Below are positions 27,668 to 34,444 of a DNA stretch of 64,000 nt, piece after piece. The translations under genes were made by a program, and so were the position numbers. The stretch is taken from contig NZ_JBJXCY010000001.1 of the NCBI RefSeq assembly GCF_046159835.1, positions 930,001 to 994,000 of the forward strand, read 5' to 3'. Under the pieces are notes generated by a model, which saw only the letters and a list, made by a program, of their open reading frames with translations, made no database searches and was not told where the DNA came from. How positions within the stretch are numbered: position 1 is the first letter of the stretch; every line of letters starts with the position of its first letter. The DNA comes from JACKJK01 sp046159835. Its GTDB lineage: Bacteria > Pseudomonadota > Alphaproteobacteria > Rhizobiales > Tepidamorphaceae.

Positions 27668-27754
27668 ATGAAAACCTACACCAAGCCGACCGTCACCCGC
27701 GTTGCGGCGCTCGATCGCATCACATCTGGAACGACCAAGGTCTTGATGTCCTAG
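27668..27754 (+). CDS. RiPP-like precursor peptide 2 (type I)
   Basis: A 28-residue peptide beginning MKTYTKPTVTRVAALDR, one residue shorter at the N-terminus than its siblings. It keeps Tyr and Pro, with Val in the Leu position, and Thr19 near the predicted leader end. The predicted core is GTTKVLMS, ending in Ser. In the lasso peptide paeninodin an HprK-like kinase phosphorylates a C-terminal Ser, so this peptide is an attractive substrate for the kinases encoded here. It is probably cotranscribed with precursor 3, 39 bases downstream. Confidence 0.75.
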   Translation: MKTYTKPTVTRVAALDRITSGTTKVLMS

Positions 27755-27793
27755 GTTGCAGTCTCGGCTGGAAGAATGCGAACGGAGGTTATC

Positions 27794-27880
27794 TTGAAGA
27801 AGAGCTATATCAAGCCCGTGCTTTCCAAGCAGGGCACGCTGCATCAGATCACGTCAACGACCACCAAGGTGGTGATGTAG
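27794..27880 (+). CDS. RiPP-like precursor peptide 3 (type I, TTG start)
   Basis: A 28-residue peptide read from TTG 27794, five bases after a perfect GGAGG. It begins MKKSYIKPVLSKQGTLHQ and matches the lasso-leader motif exactly, including Gly14. The predicted core is TTTKVVM, the shortest of the set. An in-frame ATG at 27776 would add six residues, but the ribosome site and alignment with the siblings favour TTG. A terminator hairpin overlaps its stop codon. Confidence 0.72.
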   Translation: MKKSYIKPVLSKQGTLHQITSTTTKVVM

Positions 27881-27900
27881 CGGCGGTTCGGCCGCATTTT
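27880..27900 (+). terminator. Intrinsic terminator after precursor 3
   Basis: GCGGC and GCCGC arms around a six-base loop, followed by ATTTT. It ends the precursor 2-3 unit before the separate promoter of precursor 4. Confidence 0.55.
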
Positions 27901-27944
27901 GTGTGAACTCCGCGTCAAAGCGCGCGGCATTCGCAAAGATTGGA

Positions 27945-27973
27945 TTGACCGTCATCAATGCGACGGCTAATCA
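27945..27973 (+). promoter_or_regulatory. Candidate promoter for precursors 4 and 5
   Basis: TTGACC at 27945, 17-base spacer, TAATCA at 27968; the best of the three promoter candidates in this array. Confidence 0.5.
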
Positions 27974-28041
27974 AAGTTCCGCAGCGTCGAAAAGCGCATG
28001 ATTGCCATGCGTGACTCGGGTTGTCGTCATCGGGGAATGTC

Positions 28042-28134
28042 ATGAAAAAGACCTACACCAAGCCGAGCCTGACGAAGCAGGCATCGCTTGCGCGCGTGAC
28101 CAGCGGCGTCACGAAAGTTGCCTGGATTCCGTAA
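28042..28134 (+). CDS. RiPP-like precursor peptide 4 (type I)
   Basis: A 30-residue peptide beginning MKKTYTKPSLTKQASLAR with Tyr5, Pro8, Leu10, Ala14 and Thr20 of the leader motif. The predicted core GVTKVAWIP holds the only Trp of the type I set. A purine-rich GGGGAA lies just upstream of the ATG. The leader is almost identical to precursor 5, so these two look like the most recent duplication, while their cores differ. Confidence 0.75.
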   Translation: MKKTYTKPSLTKQASLARVTSGVTKVAWIP

Positions 28135-28150
28135 CCGGATGCATAGACTT

Positions 28151-28183
28151 GGGTCCTGGACCCGGGTCCTGATGGCCGATCAG
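28151..28183 (+). repeat. Overlapping inverted repeats between precursors 4 and 5
   Basis: GGGTCCTGGACCC (28151-28163) overlaps the 12-base palindrome GGACCCGGGTCC and is followed by CCTGAT-N5-ATCAGG. The elements can form alternative hairpins. There is no T tract, so this is not a simple terminator; it may tune mRNA stability or readthrough into precursor 5. Confidence 0.5.
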
Positions 28184-28203
28184 GTTGCGACTTAAGGTTC
28201 ACC

Positions 28204-28296
28204 ATGAAAAAGACCTACACGAAGCCTTGCTTGACCAAGCAAGCGACGCTCGCCCGTGTAACCGCTCTCACCACCAAGGTGCTGATGCCGGGCTAG
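28204..28296 (+). CDS. RiPP-like precursor peptide 5 (type I)
   Basis: A 30-residue peptide beginning MKKTYTKPCLTKQATLAR with the same leader motif. The predicted core is LTTKVLMPG. It is the only one with a Cys (leader position 9). No own promoter is evident, so it probably depends on readthrough from precursor 4. Its TAG stop shares the palindrome CTAG (28293-28296) with the stop of the convergent formyltransferase gene, so the precursor array and the modifying operon abut exactly. Confidence 0.75.
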   Translation: MKKTYTKPCLTKQATLARVTALTTKVLMPG

Positions 28297-29255
28297 TCGT
28301 TTTGCGACGAGCTTCTTTCCATCCGTCTCAGCTTGGCAATCATCCGATAGCGATTTGCGATGCGCGTCCACTTGCGCCGCAGTGGCCAGAGACGGTTGAT
28401 TCGGACGCGCGCATCGCTCGAATCCATTTCGAGTGAAAATGGCGAGACCTTTGGCGGCACGCCCGTTGCGTCGCCAATGCGCACCACCCCGGCGCCCGCG
28501 CGCGCGTCATTGATACCTTCCACTTCCAGAGTTCCGTAGTGCGAGAGCATGGCGCAGCGAAGCTGCAGCTGCGCGAAACTCATGCGCGGCGACAGGGTCA
28601 GGTCTGCGATTGTGGAGCGTGCGTGGGTGACCAGCGCGGGGTCCTGGGGAACGGCCTCGATATCTCCCGATAGAAACGCCTGCAAGGGTCCTCGGGCCAG
28701 TGAGCGGGCAGCCCGGCAGCATGCCGCGATCATCCCCTCGTAGTCGTCATCCACGCCGAGGCCAAGTGGTGCCTGGGCGATGATGTCTCCGGCATCGAGT
28801 TCCGGCACCATCAGATGCAGCGTCATCGCGCCATCGGTCAGAAGTGTGTCGTCGGCCACCATGGAGCCAACCGGCGTTGGTCCCCGATATCGCGGCAGCG
28901 GTGCGGGATGCAGGTTGAACGCCCGGCGCGGGTACAGGTCCAGCATCCCGGCGGGAACAACATGCGGGAAGTAGCAGGAGATCAGCACATCGGCGTTCAG
29001 CGCCCGAGCGTGCGCCAGCGCCTCTGGCCAGGCCGAGAGTCGCGGCACTTCGCGCACGTCAAAGCCGTGGCTCTTGGCAAGCGCGGCGACGGAATGGCGG
29101 GGCGCAAACCTTCCCAGGCGGCGGTCGCTGCCGCCACTTCCTCCGAGTGGCCTCGTCGGCCGCCAGAACACTGCGACCTCGTTGCCGGCATCGATCCACC
29201 CCGCAATCGCGGACGCGGCGATAGGGCCAACCATGCCGACGAAAAGTGCCTTCAT
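28293..29255 (-). CDS. Methionyl-tRNA formyltransferase-like enzyme in the RiPP-type operon
   Basis: A 320-residue formyltransferase-fold protein from ATG 29255, which overlaps the previous stop as ATGA. The catalytic set is present: FNLHPAPLPRYRGPTP supplies Asn and His, and MVPELDAGDIIAQ supplies Asp. The N-terminal MKALFVGMVG strand is family-like, but the C-terminal region differs from housekeeping Fmt and ends in a basic tail (RLWPLRRKWTRIANRYR). As last gene of the coupled PqqD operon, it is more likely to formylate the peptide product, or a sugar nucleotide attached to it, than Met-tRNA. No def gene is adjacent, as would be usual for housekeeping fmt. Confidence 0.8.
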   Translation of the reverse strand: MKALFVGMVGPIAASAIAGWIDAGNEVAVFWRPTRPLGGSGGSDRRLGRFAPRHSVAALAKSHGFDVREVPRLSAWPEALAHARALNADVLISCYFPHVVPAGMLDLYPRRAFNLHPAPLPRYRGPTPVGSMVADDTLLTDGAMTLHLMVPELDAGDIIAQAPLGLGVDDDYEGMIAACCRAARSLARGPLQAFLSGDIEAVPQDPALVTHARSTIADLTLSPRMSFAQLQLRCAMLSHYGTLEVEGINDARAGAGVVRIGDATGVPPKVSPFSLEMDSSDARVRINRLWPLRRKWTRIANRYRMIAKLRRMERSSSQND

Positions 29256-30295
29256 TGCGCTTCGTTCGCGGGTTGCTTGTCGAGGATCAGGCGATAGGCC
29301 TGCCGCCGCCACGAGGCGCGGCCACGGCGCGGACCCTGTGCTTCCAGCACCGTGCCGGCGGTGACCAGCAGTCGGGCGGGCAGGTCGCCGCGCACCGGCG
29401 GCACCGCGTCCCCCAACTGCTTCAGCAGTTCATCGGCAAAGATCGCGTGTGCCAGAGCAAGGCCAGTGCGCACCGGCGTGTTCGCCCCGCAACGCCCGGT
29501 CAGGTCCACGAGTGCGTCCGCGTCCACCCCGGCGCGCGCGACCATCAGCATGTCGGTCACGTAGCGCATCCGGTCGAACAGGTGCGAGGCCGCGCCGTGC
29601 AGCGCCGCCATGACCAGTCGTGAGGCATTTGTGACGCCGACCGGACCACCCGCATAGTCGGCATAGGTCATCGACATGGACTTGCGCAGCTTCGGCGCGT
29701 GGACGAGGTCGGTGTGCACTTCCACCAGGTCCACCGTGCCGTGCATGCCCTTGCGCCAGAACTGCCGCTCCGTGTAGGCGACACGCTTCTCGGTCGGGTT
29801 CACCGGCTTGAAACCCATGGCGGTCACGGCATCGCCAACCGCGAGCGCGCTCTCTGCATCGGCGAGAATGTCCACATCGGAGAAGGCGCGGTGCTGCAAT
29901 CCGCCATAGGCCACGTTCGCAAGGTCCGGTCCCTTGACGATCACAGCGTCAAAACCGTTCTCCGCGATCATGCCGTCGACCTGCTTCGCCAAAGCCTCCA
30001 GCGACATGTTGCGCACGATCTGCGCCATGTAGGCGTTCTGAAGGGCATCCACCATCCGCGTGATGGCCTCGGCTGCGCCGTCGCCGCTGACGAGGTGTTC
30101 GGGCCGCTCGCGCGCCACCCGCTTCACGTGCGGGGCAAGCGCCATGATGACGCCGTGCTCGGCGGCCTGTGCCGCGAGTTCGTCGATATGGGCTGCGCGT
30201 ACCGGAAGAGAGAATGGCGCAGGCGCAACTGTCTCGTTCACCGTCTCGGGGGCGGCGTAGCGGGCAATCCAGCGCGGGACGAGCCGTCCGTTCAT
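29252..30295 (-). CDS. Nucleotidyltransferase-family protein (NTP_transf_5-like)
   Basis: A 347-residue protein with the uncharacterised nucleotidyltransferase core VIVKGPDLANVAYGGLQHR followed by FSDVDILAD, which supplies the paired metal Asp residues. Members recur beside HprK-like kinases and PqqD proteins in lasso-peptide and related clusters, where they are suspected tailoring enzymes. It overlaps both neighbours by four bases (ATGA), so it is translationally coupled to the kinase upstream and formyltransferase downstream. The substrate is unknown; transfer of a nucleotide to a phosphorylated peptide is one possibility. Confidence 0.82.
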   Translation of the reverse strand: MNGRLVPRWIARYAAPETVNETVAPAPFSLPVRAAHIDELAAQAAEHGVIMALAPHVKRVARERPEHLVSGDGAAEAITRMVDALQNAYMAQIVRNMSLEALAKQVDGMIAENGFDAVIVKGPDLANVAYGGLQHRAFSDVDILADAESALAVGDAVTAMGFKPVNPTEKRVAYTERQFWRKGMHGTVDLVEVHTDLVHAPKLRKSMSMTYADYAGGPVGVTNASRLVMAALHGAASHLFDRMRYVTDMLMVARAGVDADALVDLTGRCGANTPVRTGLALAHAIFADELLKQLGDAVPPVRGDLPARLLVTAGTVLEAQGPRRGRASWRRQAYRLILDKQPANEAQ

Positions 30296-31296
30296 TGGGC
30301 GGCCACCGCGCGTTCGGAAAGTGCCCGTTCAAGCGTCTCGGCCAGTGTCGTCAGGTCAGTGCCGACGCGCAGCTCAAATGTCGGCGTATCGCGCACCATC
30401 TGGGAGTAGAGCATAAACTGCGACTGGTTCCACGGTTTCACGCCGGTCGGGCTGTTGGAGACATTGTCCCGTACGATGCGGATCAGCGCATCCGAGCGCG
30501 AGATCGCCTCGAGGCTGTGACCCGCGCCGGTGCGCTGTCCGAGAAGGACGATGGCCGCGAGCGGCCGCGGCGGGCGTTTCACCACCTCGAACTTGTCGGT
30601 GAAGTTGTCGGTGTGGACCGCCTGTTCCCCCTCGTGGTTCCAGGTTTCCGGCAGATCGCCGATCCACGGCAGAAGGGCAGCGGTGTCGCGGTGGATCTTC
30701 ATTTCGTTCGGCACGCCCCACGCGCGCCAGCCGCTCTCGAGCGGCATCACGACGCTGGCATCGTCCGCGTAGAAGGCAAAGCCCGACTGCACGAGGACCA
30801 GCGTCGTGGTCGTCTTGCCGAAGCCGGAGGGCGCGCAGATGAGAATATTGGACCGGCCATCCGGCAGGCCGAGGCAGGCACCGTGCACGAGCCGCTGCCC
30901 CTGCGTGGCAAGTGTTGCCTCGATCACCGCGGAAAGCGGCGTAAACCGAAAACGCTCGAATGCGCCGGGGCGCACCTGCATGTCCGCGGTGCGCGCCTCG
31001 AAGTCGATCTCAACGTGGCCGAGACCGACGACATCCAGCAGCCATGTGCGCTCGTCTTCGTGGATATGCGCGGCACCGCCTTCCATCAGGTCGCCGGACC
31101 ACGTACGCGGTACCTCGCGCGACGGAGCGGGATGGTCGGTGACCTCGATGCTCAGCGTGAAGGCGTCTCGCCCGTCATCCTCGCAGACGAACCAACGGTA
31201 GCCTTGCGCGAGATTGGCGATCCAGCCGGCATCGGTTGAGAACGCACGCAGGCACGCACCGTGCATGTCGATGAAGATCGATTGCGTGTCAGCCAA
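30292..31296 (-). CDS. HprK-related kinase, copy 1 (HprK-rel-A type)
   Basis: About 334 residues. The C-terminal half has the HPr-kinase P-loop NILICAPSGFGKTTTTL (near residue 155) and YADDASVVM, which matches the VADD element of HprK. TTG at 31296 is proposed as start: it has GGGAG nine bases upstream and overlaps the peptidase stop as TTGGCTGA. The ATG at 31350 lacks a ribosome site. TIGRFAM curators described an HprK-related kinase A with a PqqD partner of unknown function, which this resembles. Lasso-peptide kinases such as PadeK phosphorylate Ser in the peptide, so the Thr/Ser-rich cores are plausible targets. Confidence 0.83.
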   Translation of the reverse strand: MADTQSIFIDMHGACLRAFSTDAGWIANLAQGYRWFVCEDDGRDAFTLSIEVTDHPAPSREVPRTWSGDLMEGGAAHIHEDERTWLLDVVGLGHVEIDFEARTADMQVRPGAFERFRFTPLSAVIEATLATQGQRLVHGACLGLPDGRSNILICAPSGFGKTTTTLVLVQSGFAFYADDASVVMPLESGWRAWGVPNEMKIHRDTAALLPWIGDLPETWNHEGEQAVHTDNFTDKFEVVKRPPRPLAAIVLLGQRTGAGHSLEAISRSDALIRIVRDNVSNSPTGVKPWNQSQFMLYSQMVRDTPTFELRVGTDLTTLAETLERALSERAVAAQ

Positions 31297-31750
31297 GATC
31301 GGCAACTCCCGGTGCGCTGTTGTCTGACGGTATCTGGCGCGTTCCGTCATAGGTGAAGAGCGGCATCATGGTTGGGGAAGGCGGGTTGAGCAGGATGTCG
31401 CCGTCCACGCTCACCCAGCAATGTGCCGAAGTCTTGTCGGTCTTGAGCGAGGCCGGCTCCACCGCGAAATGCAGGATCGGGCGGTGTCCGGCAAGCGACA
31501 GGTAGTGAAACGCCAGAAGGCCTTCGCGCAGGCAGCGCCGTCCGCGCATGCGCCATGGACGCGCGGTTGTGTGCTGGACCGCGTCCGTTATCTCGCGCGC
31601 ACCAAGACCGGTATAAGCGCGCGCCTCTTTCGGTGGGGTCGCCATCCGCAGCAGCGTGCCGATTTCCGCGCGCGAGAACGAAGGCAGCAGCCGGGCCGCC
31701 AGCCACAGGTTGGCCTGAAATGGAATGGCTGTCGGGGGGAAGGGTGTCAT
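31289..31750 (-). CDS. Lasso-B2-type transglutaminase-like leader peptidase
   Basis: A 153-residue protein of the Transglut_core3/lasso B2 family. The catalytic Cys lies in RGRRCLREGLLAFHYL and the His in SAHCWVSVDGDILLNP, with the usual Asp in the latter block. B2 proteins cut the leader from lasso precursors after binding through a PqqD-like recognition element. Here the recognition protein is the gene immediately upstream, overlapping by ATGA, which is the split B1/B2 arrangement. The leader motif of the nearby peptides fits this protease. The lasso cyclase that normally accompanies it is absent. Confidence 0.85.
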   Translation of the reverse strand: MTPFPPTAIPFQANLWLAARLLPSFSRAEIGTLLRMATPPKEARAYTGLGAREITDAVQHTTARPWRMRGRRCLREGLLAFHYLSLAGHRPILHFAVEPASLKTDKTSAHCWVSVDGDILLNPPSPTMMPLFTYDGTRQIPSDNSAPGVADLG

Positions 31751-32043
31751 CCGCCGCGAACGAGCAGGTCCTCGTCTTCGAGCTGCGAGATCAGGTCGGA
31801 CAGGTCGGCGATCACGCTGTCTGTGTCGACGTCGTATTCTTCCGAGATCGCACCGGCAGCGTCGGCGACCGTGCGCTTGCCGTCGAGCCGCGACAGGAAG
31901 AGGTAGGCCGTTTCGTTGACGGTGTAGAGTTCGCCGGTTTCCAGCTTCAGCAGGACGCCGCCTTCGGATTCGCCCAACCCCTGGAGAGACGCCTGGTCGG
32001 TCAGGCTGTAGACGGTGCTGGAGAGGTCGTTGTTGTCGGCCAT
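31747..32043 (-). CDS. PqqD-type RiPP recognition protein
   Basis: A 98-residue PqqD-family protein. GGVLLKLETGELYTVNETAY is the classic PqqD/RRE strand-loop pattern, followed by DGKRTVADAAG and helical YDVDTDSVIADLSDLI. Such proteins form a winged-helix that holds the leader of a ribosomal peptide and presents it to modifying enzymes. It heads the five-gene operon PqqD, B2, kinase, nucleotidyltransferase, formyltransferase. I recall a PqqD subfamily defined by its link to HprK-related kinase A; this may belong to it. The leader's conserved Tyr, Pro and Leu are the expected contacts. Confidence 0.88.
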   Translation of the reverse strand: MADNNDLSSTVYSLTDQASLQGLGESEGGVLLKLETGELYTVNETAYLFLSRLDGKRTVADAAGAISEEYDVDTDSVIADLSDLISQLEDEDLLVRGG

Positions 32044-32135
32044 GGATACTCGCTACGTCGCTACGTTACGCAAATTCGGCGGCCACACTATGTGCAGTCG
32101 CTGCGCCGTTCAACGACGCATTTCCGCTGCGGCGA

Positions 32136-32990
32136 CTACCAAGCTGCCGTCGCCTGCATGGCGATCGGGCCGCCGCTGCGTGCCGTCCACAGGTCGAGAT
32201 CGTCGCCACTGTCCCGGGCGTGCAGAACCATGTCGTCCGTGTCGTAGAGCGGCGACAGGCTGCGGAAGCTGAACCTGCGAGCAGCGGCACCTCGCGTGTC
32301 GGTTGCCAACAGCGCCAGCAGGGTTGCCTGCAAGGGGCCGTGGACCACCAGCCCCGGATAGCCTTCGACCCGTCGCGCATAGTCCACGTCATAGTGGAAG
32401 CGGTGGCCGTTGAAGGTCAGTGCCGAATAGCGGAACAGCAGCACGGGGGATGGCTCCACCGCGCGTGTCGTTTCACCTTGCGGGGCCGCATCCGGCTCGC
32501 GCGCAGCAGCGCCACCTTCACCACTGGCGGCTTCACGGTAGACGATGTCCTGCCGCTCGGTGATGGCTGGCGCGCTGTCGACCGTGTAGCTGTGGGCAAC
32601 CGTCACGAAACACAGCGTGCCGCTGCGCCCGTGCTTGATCTGCACGTCCTCGACACGGGAGACGCGCCGAACCTTGTCGCCGATGCAAAGGGTGCGGTGC
32701 TGCGTGACCTCGCCGCCCGCCCACATGCGCCGTGGCAGCGGCACCGGTGGCAGGAACCCGCCACGCGCAGGGTGCCCATCCTCGCCGAGGCCCGCGGTGG
32801 GGGCAGCCGGCAGGCACAGGCACCATTGCAGCATGGGCGGGGCGTCGGTCCCCTCGCTCGGGCGGTCGAATGTCGCGTTGAACCGCTCGACGAGTGCGGG
32901 CGTCACCATGTCCTCTGCCTGCTGCTCGCGGCCGATCCAGCGGCGCAGGTGATCGATGTCGATGTCGCTCTTGGCCGGATTTGTTTCCAC
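32136..32990 (-). CDS. MaoC/FAS1-type dehydratase (mesaconyl-CoA hydratase-like)
   Basis: A 284-residue hot-dog-fold protein resembling the mesaconyl-C4-CoA/3-methylfumaryl-CoA hydratase family: an N-terminal half with PPMLQWCLCLPAAPTAGLG and WAGGEVTQHRTL, and a C-terminal MaoC-like half with FNGHRFHYDVDYARRVEGYP and LVVHGPLQATLLA. It hydrates an enoyl-CoA-like substrate. It lies 92 bases upstream of the PqqD gene on the same strand, but the family is a general catabolic enzyme, so the link to the peptide operon is doubtful. It is divergent from the SAF-domain oxidoreductase. Confidence 0.75.
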   Translation of the reverse strand: METNPAKSDIDIDHLRRWIGREQQAEDMVTPALVERFNATFDRPSEGTDAPPMLQWCLCLPAAPTAGLGEDGHPARGGFLPPVPLPRRMWAGGEVTQHRTLCIGDKVRRVSRVEDVQIKHGRSGTLCFVTVAHSYTVDSAPAITERQDIVYREAASGEGGAAAREPDAAPQGETTRAVEPSPVLLFRYSALTFNGHRFHYDVDYARRVEGYPGLVVHGPLQATLLALLATDTRGAAARRFSFRSLSPLYDTDDMVLHARDSGDDLDLWTARSGGPIAMQATAAW

Positions 32991-33090
32991 GCTTCCCTCC
33001 AGGCTCGTCCCGTGTTCACTTACCTGCCCGCGGCGCGCCTTGGCAAATGACGCTGCGACAAGAAGACCATCAAGACCGGGAGTTACCGCG

Positions 33091-34425
33091 ATGAACCTTC
33101 ACGCCCTGCTGATGAAGCGCGCCGAAAACGACAACCCCATTCGCGTCGGGCTGATCGGCGCCGGCAAGTTCGGCACCATGTTCCTGTCGCAGGTGCGCCG
33201 GCTGCCGGGAATTCACCTCGTCGGCATCGCTGACCTATCGCCGGAAAGTGCCCGCTCCAACCTGAGTTTCGTCGGATGGAGCGACGAGCAGTTCGCGGCC
33301 GCCAGCCTCGACGATGCGGCGAAGAATGGCGCAACCCACGTCGGCGACGACTGGCGCGCGCTCGTTGCGCATCCGGCGGTGGAGATCATCATCGAGTGCA
33401 CCGGGTCGCCCACGGCGGCCATCGAGCACGCGCTGGAAGCCTTCCGCAACAACAAGCACGTCATCAACGTCACGGTGGAGGCGGACGCCTTCTGCGGCTA
33501 CGCGCTGGCGAAGAAGGCCGAAGAGGCCGGCGTCATCTATTCCATGGCCTATGGCGACCAGCCGGCGCTGACGTGCGACCTCGTGGACTGGGCGCGTACC
33601 TGCGGCTTCAACGTCACCGCGGCTGGTCGCGGCCACAAGTGGCTGCCGGAGTTCCGCAAGTCGACGCCCGAAACGGTCTGGAACCACTGGGGCATCACCG
33701 CCGACATGGCCAAGCGCGGTCGCCTCAACCCGAAGATGTTCAATTCTTTCCTGGATGGCTCCAAGCCGGCCATCGAATGCGCGGCCATGGCCAATGCCTG
33801 CGACCTGCAGGTGCCATCAGGCGGCCTGCAATACCCGCCCGGCGGGGCGGAGGACCTTGCCAACGTCATGCGGCCAAAGTCGGAAGGTGGTGCGCTGGAG
33901 CATCGCGGCATGGTCGAGGTCGCCTCCAGCCTGACCCGTGAGGGCAAGCCGGTGCCCTATGACGTGCGCCAGGGCGTCTTTGTCGTCTTCGAGGGCGATA
34001 CCGACTACCTGCGCAACTGCTTCCAGGAATACACCGTGCGCACCGATGATTCAGGCCGCTATTCCTCGCTCTACAAGCGCTGGCACCTGATCGGGCTGGA
34101 GCTGCCGGTCTCGGTCGCCGCCGTCGGCCTGCGCGGCGAGCCGACCGGCGTGGCGCGCACCTTCAACGGTGACGTGGCGGCGATTGCCAAGCGCGATCTT
34201 GCCGAAGGCGAAGTGCTGGACGGGGAGGGGGGTTACACCGTCACCGGCGGCCTGCGGCCTGCCAAGGCATCGCTGGAAGCAGGATACCTGCCGCTTGGCC
34301 TTGCCCACGACGTGAAGCTGAAGCGCGCGATACCCGACGGCCAGCCGATCCGGTTCGCCGATGTCGAGATCGACGAGACGACGACCGCCTACAAGCTCAG
34401 GAAATGGATGGAAGGCGTCGTCTGA
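33091..34425 (+). CDS. NAD(P)-dependent oxidoreductase with C-terminal SAF domain
   Basis: A 444-residue protein. The N-terminal Rossmann fold starts RVGLIGAGKFGTMFLSQV, with ECTGSPTAAIEHAL and VNVTVEADAFCGYALAKKA, as in homoserine-dehydrogenase-like or GFO/IDH-type enzymes. The last 90 residues (from about GDVAAIAKRDLAEGEVLDG) form a SAF domain like that of FlgA or antifreeze-type proteins. This two-domain architecture is common in alphaproteobacteria near sugar-acid catabolism genes, yet its substrate is not known to me. No partner genes are adjacent. Confidence 0.8.
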   Translation: MNLHALLMKRAENDNPIRVGLIGAGKFGTMFLSQVRRLPGIHLVGIADLSPESARSNLSFVGWSDEQFAAASLDDAAKNGATHVGDDWRALVAHPAVEIIIECTGSPTAAIEHALEAFRNNKHVINVTVEADAFCGYALAKKAEEAGVIYSMAYGDQPALTCDLVDWARTCGFNVTAAGRGHKWLPEFRKSTPETVWNHWGITADMAKRGRLNPKMFNSFLDGSKPAIECAAMANACDLQVPSGGLQYPPGGAEDLANVMRPKSEGGALEHRGMVEVASSLTREGKPVPYDVRQGVFVVFEGDTDYLRNCFQEYTVRTDDSGRYSSLYKRWHLIGLELPVSVAAVGLRGEPTGVARTFNGDVAAIAKRDLAEGEVLDGEGGYTVTGGLRPAKASLEAGYLPLGLAHDVKLKRAIPDGQPIRFADVEIDETTTAYKLRKWMEGVV

Positions 34426-34444
34426 CGCATGCCATCGAAGTCGC

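Noticed and set aside
27435..28296. Tandem short repeats here considered as a CRISPR-like or plain DNA repeat array
   Set aside because: The spacing is irregular, the repeats are in-frame coding units with start and stop codons, and synonymous differences preserve the leader residues.
28293..29255. Formyltransferase as ordinary housekeeping fmt
   Set aside because: No def gene is adjacent, the C-terminus differs and the gene is translationally coupled to the PqqD operon; housekeeping use cannot be excluded without the rest of the genome.
32136..32990. The MaoC-type dehydratase as part of the peptide operon
   Set aside because: A 92-base gap separates it from the coupled genes and its family is a general CoA-thioester hydratase; no peptide-related feature is seen.
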